64,000 bases of DNA from Pseudomonas sp. R4-35-07 (GTDB lineage: Bacteria; Pseudomonadota; Gammaproteobacteria; Pseudomonadales; Pseudomonadaceae). Position numbers and translations under genes: made by a program. The notes beneath the pieces are model-generated. The model worked only from the letters and a program-made list of their open reading frames with translations, was not told the origin of the DNA and ran no database searches. The stretch lies in contig NZ_CP027732.1 in the NCBI RefSeq assembly GCF_003852235.1, positions 186,001-250,000 of the forward strand, in the 5' to 3' direction. Below, piece by piece: positions 45,307 through 53,442 of the stretch (positions are counted from its first letter, which is position 1; each line of letters starts with the position of its first letter).

Positions 45307-46361
45307 AAAATTTAAAATACTGTAGTTTTTCAGAAGTAGACTTGGACGACCCTTTTTTTGATTCTCTAAAACTTGACTATAAAGGTTTTGAAGCTTGGTT
45401 TGGTAAAAAAACTTTAGCAGATGAATTGGCTTATGTATTTTATAACTCTAAGAAGGCGATCGACGGTTTTCTTTATTTAAAAGCTGAAGCCGGAGGGGGT
45501 GATGAAATAGTCCCTCCTTTACCGAAAGCCAGGACTTTAAAGGTAGGCACATTAAAAATAAATGCACATGGAACTAAGCTGGGGGAAAGGTTCATAAAAA
45601 AAATCTTTGACCATGCAATTAGCGACAGGTTTGAGCAAATATACGTTACCGTGTTTTCGCGTCATCAAAGTTTGATTGATCTGTTTGAGCGTTATGGCTT
45701 CGAGTGCTATGCAACTAAGATCACCGCTGATGGTGAAGAGCAGGTTCTAGTTCGTAGAATGAAATCCTTAGTAGGTGATGTCGTAAAAGAGTTTCCTTTA
45801 TTCGGATTCGACGATCGTAACTATTACCTTCTAGCGATCTATCCCGAATACCATTCGGCTTTTTTACCAGACTCCATACTCAATAACGAGAATCACGACA
45901 TCGTTCAAGATGTCTCTCACACCAATAGCATCCATAAAGTTTTTATATCAGGTATTGTAAGAACGAAAGTCATGAAGGCGGGAGATCTTGTTCTTATTTA
46001 CAGGACGTCGGATGGCAAGGGCAAAGCCTATTATCGGTCAGTTGCCTCATCAATTGGTGTGGTCGAAGAAGTAAGGCAAATTAAATCGTTCAGTTCTGAA
46101 GCGCAATTCATTAAATATACGAAACCATACAGTATTTTTACATTGGCTCAGCTAAAAGATTATTTTACTAACAAGAAGAAATCATATATAATAAAATTTA
46201 CTTATAATGCTGCTCTCAAAAAAAGGATTATTCGTAAAAGGCTCATGGAGGAGTGCATGATTAGCACCCGGACTAGATGGGATTTCATGTCGTTAACTGA
46301 AGCGCAAATTAGATGGGTCGCAGCGGCAGGAGAAATCAATGAAAGTCTTATTATCAATTAA
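45303..46361 (+). CDS. GNAT acetyltransferase fused to a PUA/EVE-like domain
   Basis: 352-residue two-domain protein. The N-terminal ~155 residues form a GNAT domain (LKVGTLKINAHGTKLGERFIKKIFDHA is the acetyl-CoA binding motif A; SLIDLFERYGFECYATK the C-terminal motif B). The C-terminal half (about 175-345) has the strand pattern of the PUA-like superfamily (EVE/ASCH): NYYLLAIYPEYHSAFLP, AGDLVLIYRTSDGKG, SIGVVEEVRQI. PUA-like folds bind RNA or modified bases. ATG overlaps the upstream gene; its end overlaps the next gene by 23 bases. AT-rich. Confidence 0.72.
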   Translation: MKNLKYCSFSEVDLDDPFFDSLKLDYKGFEAWFGKKTLADELAYVFYNSKKAIDGFLYLKAEAGGGDEIVPPLPKARTLKVGTLKINAHGTKLGERFIKKIFDHAISDRFEQIYVTVFSRHQSLIDLFERYGFECYATKITADGEEQVLVRRMKSLVGDVVKEFPLFGFDDRNYYLLAIYPEYHSAFLPDSILNNENHDIVQDVSHTNSIHKVFISGIVRTKVMKAGDLVLIYRTSDGKGKAYYRSVASSIGVVEEVRQIKSFSSEAQFIKYTKPYSIFTLAQLKDYFTNKKKSYIIKFTYNAALKKRIIRKRLMEECMISTRTRWDFMSLTEAQIRWVAAAGEINESLIIN

Positions 46362-46752
46362 GCCAGAATATGCTAATAAAATACTTAGCGGAGAGAAAAG
46401 ATTTGAGTTTCGCAAGGTATCCTTTACTAATAGTGGTGTCAGAACCGTTGTGATATATGCAACCAAACCAATTGGGAAGGTTATAGGTGAATTTGAAGTT
46501 CTTGATATTTATAGTGATTCTCCCTCGAATATTTGGGAAAGAACAAAAAAGCATGCAGGAATAGAGAAAGACTTTTTTGATAGTTATTATCAAGGCAAAA
46601 AAGTCGCAGTCGCTATAGCCGTCGGCGAGGTCCAACGGTACAAAAAGCCCATGGAATTATCTGAGTTGGGGGGGTCGCTTACTGCCCCACAATCATTCCG
46701 TTATATGGAGGCTTCTGAGGGGAGGCGTCAAAATGAGCTGGAGCTTGTATAA
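46339..46752 (+). CDS. PUA/ASCH-like protein (COG4933 type)
   Basis: 137-residue protein starting MKVLLSIKPEYANKILSGEKRFEFRK, the signature of a PUA/ASCH-like family (COG4933); VVIYATKPIGKVIGEFEVLDI and VAIAVGEVQRYKKPMELSEL follow the same family. E. coli YqfB, a distant ASCH protein, hydrolyses N4-acetylcytidine, which makes the pairing with acetyltransferases interesting. It overlaps both neighbouring genes. The activity is not known. Confidence 0.75.
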   Translation: MKVLLSIKPEYANKILSGEKRFEFRKVSFTNSGVRTVVIYATKPIGKVIGEFEVLDIYSDSPSNIWERTKKHAGIEKDFFDSYYQGKKVAVAIAVGEVQRYKKPMELSELGGSLTAPQSFRYMEASEGRRQNELELV

Positions 46753-47362
46753 AAGTCTTATGGTGATTGGCTCGGAAGATCGAGTCGAAGGACGACCTAT
46801 GCACGACATTTCCTCTTCTGTGCGTTTAATTGATCACGAATTTTTACTTCGAAATCCCGATGCGTATACGACTACGCTGCCGATACTTATACAACATCTC
46901 CAAGAATTATCTGGCTTTTATCCAGAATTCAATACCTGGCTTTATCAAAAAATGATTCCGGGTATTGTCACTGGAGAGCGTAGTATTTTGCTTGAACATC
47001 GGCGTGGCACTCTCTCAGGGTTGGCAATAGTCAAGAATAGCGACGTCGAGCAAAAACTTTGCTGTCTTCGTGTGCTGCCAGCGTTTCAAGGTACTGGGGT
47101 AGGGCTTCGTTTATTTGAGCGCACTTTCGAGTTGCTTAATAATGATCGGCCGCTCCTTTCTGTCGCTGAAGAGCAGATTGAGGTGTTTCGCAAGCTATTT
47201 GCTTACTACGGTTTTGAGCTGGAAAAAAAATATAATGGGTATTATCGTCCGTTAAAAGATGAGCTCAGCTTCAATGGTTTGATTGAAGCCGAACCTCTTA
47301 TCTGCAGACGAGCGGACAGGACAGTCAAAAGTGAGTTTCAGCTAAAAAATGCTTTGAGATAG
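46733..47362 (+). CDS. GNAT-family acetyltransferase
   Basis: 209-residue acetyltransferase. Motif A region CLRVLPAFQGTGVGLRLFERTFELL (about 122-146) and the C-terminal FRKLFAYYGFELEKKY are clear. ATG 46733 lies inside the previous gene (20-base overlap); MHDISSSVRLIDHEFLL at 46799 is an alternative start that fits the family's usual N-terminus. Last gene of the kinase / GNAT-PUA / PUA / GNAT operon. Its 3' end overlaps the convergent membrane-protein gene by 25 bases. Confidence 0.78.
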   Translation: MSWSLYKSLMVIGSEDRVEGRPMHDISSSVRLIDHEFLLRNPDAYTTTLPILIQHLQELSGFYPEFNTWLYQKMIPGIVTGERSILLEHRRGTLSGLAIVKNSDVEQKLCCLRVLPAFQGTGVGLRLFERTFELLNNDRPLLSVAEEQIEVFRKLFAYYGFELEKKYNGYYRPLKDELSFNGLIEAEPLICRRADRTVKSEFQLKNALR

Positions 47363-48642
47363 CTCTTAGTTTTTCTCAGTATATAGCCAGTAGATATAAC
47401 CGCTCCTGCAGCCAATATGAAAAATAATAGTCTTTCAAAGTTGCCAGTTTGGCCAGAATAGAGTTCTTTCGCGATTTCCCAAGAGCCGCTTCCCGCGGCG
47501 CCCAAAATAATAACTAAAAAGACAAATCTAATAATCGAAGTGGCATCTGACTTAACCTTGGAAAACCGCCCAAGCACTATTAGATCTTTGACCTTCTTTA
47601 TTTGCCCATTTTTCAAAACTTCAGAGGCCGCAGTCCATTGATAGCCTAGGTAATTCCGTACGCTGTTCTCGGCGGAAATTCCTATCGCCGTATCAAGTCG
47701 AACGTATTCGTTCCAAACGTCTTCATCCATTAAAGATCGATAACCAGAATAATTCTGGCTTTGGGATATGCACTCTTCGCTCCTTTCTGTAGTTAAGAAG
47801 CAATGAATTTTGTCAAACTCAGGAAAGAATAGTCTCTCATCCCCGCTCAAAAGCTCCTCGGGGATGCCGCGCCTGACATTTATTCGAAAGTCAACGATCC
47901 TCGTTTCGGTGGTTGAGCTAATCAATGTCCTATCTTTTTGGCTGAATACGTTAGTGTAAACTTTCTCCGGAATGTTTCTTATGCGGAATCTTATGTATGC
48001 AGACTTTCTTATGTTTTTGGATTCTATAGTGGATAGTAACGATGGTATTTTAATCGTTAGGCGTGATGCGGGGCTGCCATCGCTTAGGTACATTTTTATT
48101 GATTCGAAGTGTTGAGAATTTAACCTGAGTAACGAGAATGGTTTTACATCGCTATTGTTCTTTCTAAAACTTATATTCGCAAAATTGCCCTCGGCAAAGC
48201 CGTCGTAGTGAACGACTTCGTTAAAAATCGCTGCAACACTTTTTTCACCGTTGAGCCTGGCACCTAAATCGCTTATATCTTTTAATTCTACAGACCAAGG
48301 TAGATCTACAACTAGGTGCCCAACACTGGCTCTGTTGCCAATCATGACCCCAATATCCATAAATGGATTAACAGGGCGCTTCCCCATCTCCCAGAGATTG
48401 ACGTGTAATTCGTCTGGTAAATACGTTTCAAGCAGGGCCGATCTCTGCTCCCCGTTTTCATTTCCTGATTCCGAGGTTGCTCGTGCAGAGCCATCATCCG
48501 TATCGGTCACTTTTCCAGACGGTTGGGTACGTATATCGGGGGAGGACGATTCAGCCTCAGTGCGTTCTGTGTGGGGGCCGCAGCATTTTTCCTGCGAGAC
48601 TGGGAGATACCTAACCAGTATTCCTGAAAAAGGATAGCGCAT
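47338..48642 (-). CDS. membrane protein with no recognised family
   Basis: 434 residues from ATG 48642 (MRYPFSGILVRYLPVSQEKC), chosen because AGGGA lies nine bases upstream; a GTG start six codons earlier is possible. The N-terminal ~60 residues are Ser/Thr/Glu-rich and probably disordered. The middle (about 65-360) is soluble and mixed alpha/beta (HVNLWEMGKRPVNPFMDIG, YVRLDTAIGISAENSVRNYLGY). Two C-terminal helices (about 375-392 and 405-425) anchor it in the membrane with a short basic tail. AT-rich. It overlaps the acetyltransferase gene tail to tail. Confidence 0.65.
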   Translation of the reverse strand: MRYPFSGILVRYLPVSQEKCCGPHTERTEAESSSPDIRTQPSGKVTDTDDGSARATSESGNENGEQRSALLETYLPDELHVNLWEMGKRPVNPFMDIGVMIGNRASVGHLVVDLPWSVELKDISDLGARLNGEKSVAAIFNEVVHYDGFAEGNFANISFRKNNSDVKPFSLLRLNSQHFESIKMYLSDGSPASRLTIKIPSLLSTIESKNIRKSAYIRFRIRNIPEKVYTNVFSQKDRTLISSTTETRIVDFRINVRRGIPEELLSGDERLFFPEFDKIHCFLTTERSEECISQSQNYSGYRSLMDEDVWNEYVRLDTAIGISAENSVRNYLGYQWTAASEVLKNGQIKKVKDLIVLGRFSKVKSDATSIIRFVFLVIILGAAGSGSWEIAKELYSGQTGNFERLLFFILAAGAVISTGYILRKTKSYLKAFFS

Positions 48643-49230
48643 TTGATGAATTCCCTGCACTTAAAAGTAAGTCCATACCAATCATCATTTCATCTTGTCG
48701 CTGGAGAGATGTCAATATGATGTCGCGCCAGCGTTATCGATATTTGTCTTAGGCCCTTCTTTCGAAGCAATCACTGAGAAATCAGGTACGTAAAATAGCG
48801 TATCAACCCCCCAATTTTATCCGCTACCGAGGCCCGAAATGGCTTTCCAAGTTTTTTGGATTATAGATTGCCTGGCGATATAGGACGGCAGGAACAGAAT
48901 GCAGATGACGGGCATCAGCGGTTGCCAGTAAATGAGCGAAATTGAGAGGATCGATATCAAAGGTTGGTGGCGTCGACCAAGCAGTGTTGGTCGGTAACGG
49001 AAGCACGACGGCCTCCGTTTTAATATTAGCCCCGGTTCTTAAGCTGATGCTCAAGGCAAATTTCTGCTTTCATCGCGTTAATCGTGAGGGATTGTGTTTT
49101 CTTACCTTTATATGGGCAGACGTTAATTAGGCTCAGCAATGCCATTAGATGGGCGCTTCTTGCTTTCAGGGTGTCAGATAGGGGTTGAACTGTTCTGTGT
49201 CGATGCGTTCATTGTTTATCCTTGAGTGAG
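48643..49230. other. island intergenic region, no supported gene
   Basis: A 588-base stretch. It contains the promoter of the minus-strand membrane protein and a short minus-strand frame (48824-49054, ...DPLNFAHLLATADARHLHSVPAV...) whose FAHLLA segment recalls the DUF3077-like gene at 31 kb; it is probably a degraded relative. Nothing else can be assigned. Confidence 0.4.
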
Positions 49231-49945
49231 CTAAACAGCCCACGTTCGCGGCTGCTTCGGGTGATTTAGGTCGTTACATTCATCCAGCACCAGGAGGCCG
49301 TCTGAGTGCGCTGCAGCGATGAACTCCAGGCGTTATCTGTCGAGCGCCATGAGCGCACCAGGCGCGGCCCGCCATAAACCGAGGCAGCGACCTGCAGGTG
49401 GGTGGTCTTGCCGCCGGAGCTGCCGCCGTACAAGTGGAAGCCACCTGACTCATGTCCGAGCAGGTTCAGCAGAGGCCCTGCAAACGCCACAGAGACGACA
49501 AACGCTAGGCGGTGGTTGGCCAGCACACAGCGCGCCGATTTGCTGCTGCCATTGCTCCAGAGAACCCGCCTCGCTGATCGGCGGCAACCGCGCACCGGCC
49601 TCGTAAAAATGCAAGTGTTCGGCGTGCGAGTCGATCTGTTGTTCGGGCAATAGGAACGCATTGTCGTGCCAGCCCAAGCGCGTCACCAAGCGTGCGCGCT
49701 GGGCGCTGTCGAAGCCGCCGAGATAACTCTGCAGGTCGTTGCGGGCATTGCGCCCTTATCGGGTTCCCGCGAGGCGCAGGCCGATGTCGACCGTCGGACC
49801 GAGTACGTCCTTTCCCAAGTCGCCAGCCATGGTTCGGGCCGGAATGTTCCAGGGCTTTTTGGCGCCGTCCGGGTAGTCGAATTCGACCAACAAGCCCCAG
49901 TTGTGGCCCTTGTCGTCGTGACTACAGGCGACGGATAGCCAGAAA
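49231..49945 (-). pseudogene. decayed DUF927-type helicase/primase gene
   Basis: Read on the minus strand from the tRNA side, the remnants spell, in order: [90 protein letters not shown] (Walker A), and, after a shift, a LVLDECND segment (Walker B). This is the DUF927 helicase domain of phage/plasmid-type replication proteins. At least two frameshifts (near 49525 and 49300) and one in-frame stop (near 49757) break it. Both ends are truncated. Confidence 0.8.
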
Positions 49946-49974
49946 CAAGAAAGCCCGCACTAGGCGGGCTTCTT
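49944..49974 (-). terminator. rho-independent terminator of tRNA-Arg
   Basis: Minus-strand AAGAAGCCCGCC-TAGT-GCGGGCTTTCTTG forms a strong GC stem followed by a T-rich tail, about 45 bases past the tRNA 3' end. Confidence 0.8.
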
Positions 49975-50017
49975 GAGATGACTCGTAGACTGTCTGAGAC
50001 AGGTCTAAACAGCTATA

Positions 50018-50094
50018 TGGTGCACCCGGCGGGATTCGAACCCACGACCCCTGCCTTCGGAGGGCAGTACTCTATCCAGCTGAGCTACGGATGC
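50018..50094 (-). tRNA. tRNA-Arg (anticodon CCG)
   Basis: 77-nucleotide cloverleaf on the minus strand. The acceptor arm GCATCCG pairs with CGGGTGC, followed by A and an encoded CCA. D-arm GCTCAGCTGGATAGAGT, anticodon stem CTGCC/GGCAG with loop CTCCGAA (anticodon CCG, reading CGG), and T-arm GTGGGTTCGAATCCC are all regular. Its 3' end faces left into the island, as expected for a tRNA used as an integration site. Confidence 0.96.
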
Positions 50095-50464
50095 TTGTGC
50101 GGGCGACATCATACCCATGTCGACCTTGGGCGTCCATGCTGGTCTTTGGGCGTTTATGCGTAGGATTCTGCCGTGTGCAGGCTCTGGGCCGGGGCCATCG
50201 ATCAGTGCGATGAAACCAAGGGCAACTACGCTGATCAGAAAGGTCTAACGGATATGCCGTTTTTGTTCTTTTTTTCGAACATCCTATTGCCCTGTACCCC
50301 CATTGATCCTAGGATTCGTTTGAGATTTCAAACGCTCTGTCTCCCGTGCGCACTTTATTGGTTCTTGCGCACCGAGGCTGATTTCCCTGACGGCAGCCCA
50401 CCAGGCGCCTTTCAACAACTCTAATTCGCTCCGCGTGCGCGCGGTGCTGTTAAGGAAAGCCGAC
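50095..50464. other. upstream region of tRNA-Arg and gabD
   Basis: 370 bases between the tRNA 5' end and gabD. It must contain the tRNA promoter (minus strand) and the gabD promoter. The hairpin-like GGGCGTCCATGCTGG / GGGCGTTTATGCG repeats lie near 50127-50160. No gene is supported. Confidence 0.45.
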
Positions 50465-51907
50465 ATGCAGCTTAAAGACACCCAGTTGTTCCGCCAGCAA
50501 GCCTTTATCGATGGCGCTTGGGTCGATGCGGACAACGGTCAAACCATCAAGGTCAACAACCCGGCCACGGGCGAAATTCTCGGCACCGTGCCGAAAATGG
50601 GCGCCGCCGAAACCCGCCGCGCCATCGAAGCCGCCGACAAGGCCCTGCCGGCCTGGCGTGCACTCACCGCCAAGGAGCGCGCCAACAAGCTGCGCCGCTG
50701 GTTCGAACTGCTGATCGAAAACCAGGACGACCTCGGCCGCCTGATGACCCTCGAACAAGGCAAACCGCTGGCCGAAGCCAAGGGCGAAATCGTCTACGCC
50801 GCCTCCTTTATCGAGTGGTTCGCCGAAGAAGCCAAGCGCATCTACGGTGACGTGATTCCCGGCCACCAGCCCGACAAGCGCCTGATCGTGATCAAGCAGC
50901 CGATCGGCGTGACCGCTGCCATTACCCCGTGGAACTTCCCTGCGGCGATGATCACCCGCAAAGCCGGCCCAGCCCTGGCCGCCGGTTGCACCATGGTGAT
51001 CAAGCCTGCCTCGCAAACCCCGTTCTCGGCCCTGGCCCTGGTTGAACTGGCGCACCGTGCCGGTATCCCGAAAGGCGTGCTGAGCGTGGTCACCGGCAGC
51101 GCCGGCGACATCGGCGGCGAGCTGACCAGCAACCCGATCGTGCGTAAATTGTCCTTCACCGGCTCCACCGAAATCGGTCGCCAGCTGATGGCCGAATGCG
51201 CCAAGGACATCAAGAAAGTCTCCCTGGAGCTGGGCGGCAACGCGCCGTTCATCGTGTTCGACGACGCCGACCTGGATAAGGCCGTCGAAGGCGCGATCAT
51301 CTCCAAGTACCGCAACAACGGCCAGACGTGCGTCTGCGCCAACCGCCTGTATATCCAGGATTCGGTCTACGACGCGTTCGCCGAAAAACTCAAAGTGGCC
51401 GTGGCCAAGCTCAAGATCGGCAACGGTCTGGAAGAAGGCACCACCACCGGCCCGCTGATTGACGAAAAGGCCGTGGCCAAGGTCCAGGAACACATCGCCG
51501 ACGCCCTGAGCAAAGGCGCCAAATTGTTGGCCGGTGGCAAGGCGATGGAAGGCAACTTCTTCGAGCCGACCATCCTGACCGACGTGCCGAAAAACGCCGC
51601 CGTGGCCAAGGAAGAAACCTTCGGCCCACTGGCGCCGCTGTTCCGCTTCAAAGACGAAGCCGAAGTGATCGCGATGGCCAACGACACCGAGTTCGGCCTG
51701 GCGTCCTACTTCTATGCGCGTGACCTGGGCCGTGTGTTCCGTGTGGCTGAAGCCCTGGAATACGGCATGGTCGGCGTCAACACCGGGTTGATCTCCAACG
51801 AAGTGGCGCCGTTCGGCGGCATCAAGGCTTCGGGCCTGGGCCGTGAAGGTTCCAAGTACGGGATCGAGGATTACCTGGAAATCAAATACCTCTGCCTGGG
51901 CATCTGA
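50465..51907 (+). CDS. gabD: succinate-semialdehyde dehydrogenase (NADP+)
   Basis: 480-residue aldehyde dehydrogenase that oxidises succinic semialdehyde to succinate, the second step of GABA degradation. ATG 50465 (MQLKDTQLFRQQAFIDGAW) has AAGGAAAG upstream and matches the family N-terminus. Motifs: ITPWNFPAAMITRK, FTGSTEIGRQL (cofactor binding), LELGGNAPFIVF (catalytic Glu) and NNGQTCVCANR (catalytic Cys). It is paired with gabT downstream. Confidence 0.95.
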   Translation: MQLKDTQLFRQQAFIDGAWVDADNGQTIKVNNPATGEILGTVPKMGAAETRRAIEAADKALPAWRALTAKERANKLRRWFELLIENQDDLGRLMTLEQGKPLAEAKGEIVYAASFIEWFAEEAKRIYGDVIPGHQPDKRLIVIKQPIGVTAAITPWNFPAAMITRKAGPALAAGCTMVIKPASQTPFSALALVELAHRAGIPKGVLSVVTGSAGDIGGELTSNPIVRKLSFTGSTEIGRQLMAECAKDIKKVSLELGGNAPFIVFDDADLDKAVEGAIISKYRNNGQTCVCANRLYIQDSVYDAFAEKLKVAVAKLKIGNGLEEGTTTGPLIDEKAVAKVQEHIADALSKGAKLLAGGKAMEGNFFEPTILTDVPKNAAVAKEETFGPLAPLFRFKDEAEVIAMANDTEFGLASYFYARDLGRVFRVAEALEYGMVGVNTGLISNEVAPFGGIKASGLGREGSKYGIEDYLEIKYLCLGI

Positions 51908-52086
51908 CCGGTAAGGGATTGCAGTAAACGCAGAGGGCACGAGAGCGCTGTCCCTTTGCGTGTTTCACAGCGTTATTCGTAGTGGCCGGGAAAGCTGTGG
52001 CAGTCGATCATCGCATGCTGCCGTAGTTGCCTCCCCGCCACCTATCCTTGAGCCACGCCGCCCGATGAGCGGCGAATGAGGACTTT

Positions 52087-53364
52087 ATGAGCAAGACCAA
52101 CGCTTCCCTGATGAAACGCCGCGAAGCCGCTGTACCGCGCGGTGTTGGCCAGATTCACCCGATCTTCGCCGAATCCGCGAAGAACGCCACCGTGACCGAC
52201 GTTGAAGGTCGCGAGTTCATCGACTTCGCCGGCGGTATCGCCGTGCTGAACACCGGCCACGTGCACCCGAAAATCATCGCAGCGGTGACCGCGCAGCTGA
52301 ACAAGCTGACGCACACCTGCTTCCAGGTCCTGGCCTACGAGCCTTATGTGGAGCTGTGCGAGAAAATCAACGCCAAGGTGCCAGGTGATTTCGCCAAGAA
52401 AACCCTGCTGGTCACCACCGGTTCCGAAGCGGTCGAGAACGCCGTGAAAATCGCCCGCGCCGCCACCGGTCGTGCAGGTGTGATCGCCTTTACCGGCGCG
52501 TACCACGGCCGCACCATGATGACCCTTGGTCTCACCGGTAAAGTCGTGCCGTACTCGGCCGGCATGGGCTTGATGCCGGGCGGCGTGTTCCGAGCGCTGT
52601 TCCCCAATGAGCTGCACGGCGTGAGCGACGACGACGCCATCGCCAGCATCGAGCGTATTTTCAAGAACGATGCCGAGCCGCGTGATATCGCTGCGATCAT
52701 CATTGAGCCGGTGCAGGGCGAAGGCGGTTTCTACGTCGCGCCGAAAACCTTCATGAAGCGCCTGCGCGAACTGTGCGACAAGCACGGCATCCTGCTGATC
52801 GCCGACGAAGTGCAAACCGGTGCCGGCCGCACCGGCACCTTCTTCGCCATGGAACAGATGGGCGTCGCCGCCGACCTGACCACCTTCGCCAAATCCATCG
52901 CCGGTGGTTTCCCGCTGGCCGGTGTGTGCGGCAAAGCCGAATACATGGACGCCATCGCCCCAGGCGGCCTGGGCGGTACCTACGCCGGTAGCCCGATCGC
53001 CTGCGCGGCCGCGCTGGCGGTAATGGAAGTGTTCGAAGAAGAGCACCTGCTGGACCGCTGCAAGGCCGTCGGCGAACGCCTGGTAACCGGCCTCAAGGCC
53101 ATCCAGGCCAAATACCCGGTAATCGGCGAAGTGCGTGCACTGGGCGCGATGATTGCCGTGGAGTTGTTCGAAGATGGCGATAGCCACAAACCGAACGCCG
53201 CTGCCGTTGCATCCGTGGTGGCCAAGGCGCGTGACAAGGGCCTGATCCTGCTGTCCTGCGGTACCTACGGCAACGTCTTGCGCGTATTGGTGCCGCTGAC
53301 CTCGCCGGACGAGCAGCTGGACAAAGGCTTGGCAATCATTGAAGAGTGCTTCTCTGAGCTTTGA
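52087..53364 (+). CDS. gabT: 4-aminobutyrate-2-oxoglutarate transaminase
   Basis: 425-residue class-III PLP aminotransferase that converts GABA and 2-oxoglutarate to succinic semialdehyde and glutamate. Motifs: TTGSEAVENAVKIARAATGR, the FTGAYHGRTMMTL pocket, LLIADEVQTGAGRTG (PLP-binding Asp) and FAKSIAGGFPLAGV with the Schiff-base lysine. The gap after gabD is 179 bases, so it may have its own promoter as well. A strong terminator follows. Confidence 0.95.
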   Translation: MSKTNASLMKRREAAVPRGVGQIHPIFAESAKNATVTDVEGREFIDFAGGIAVLNTGHVHPKIIAAVTAQLNKLTHTCFQVLAYEPYVELCEKINAKVPGDFAKKTLLVTTGSEAVENAVKIARAATGRAGVIAFTGAYHGRTMMTLGLTGKVVPYSAGMGLMPGGVFRALFPNELHGVSDDDAIASIERIFKNDAEPRDIAAIIIEPVQGEGGFYVAPKTFMKRLRELCDKHGILLIADEVQTGAGRTGTFFAMEQMGVAADLTTFAKSIAGGFPLAGVCGKAEYMDAIAPGGLGGTYAGSPIACAAALAVMEVFEEEHLLDRCKAVGERLVTGLKAIQAKYPVIGEVRALGAMIAVELFEDGDSHKPNAAAVASVVAKARDKGLILLSCGTYGNVLRVLVPLTSPDEQLDKGLAIIEECFSEL

Positions 53365-53380
53365 GCCCAGCGCCTTTTCG

Positions 53381-53412
53381 ATAAAAAACCCCGCCTCGGC
53401 GGGGTTTTTTAT
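53381..53412. terminator. bidirectional rho-independent terminator
   Basis: AAAAAACCCCGCC-TC-GGCGGGGTTTTTT, a symmetric stem with A and T runs, lies between the convergent gabT and the membrane-protein gene and can serve both strands. Confidence 0.9.
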
Positions 53413-53442
53413 GCCTGATGAATCACCTTCAGTGTTGTTTGG

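Noticed and set aside
48824..49054. A 76-codon minus-strand frame with a FAHLLA segment
   Set aside because: Only a short stretch resembles the DUF3077-like gene at 31 kb. The rest does not follow the family, so it is at best a fragment.
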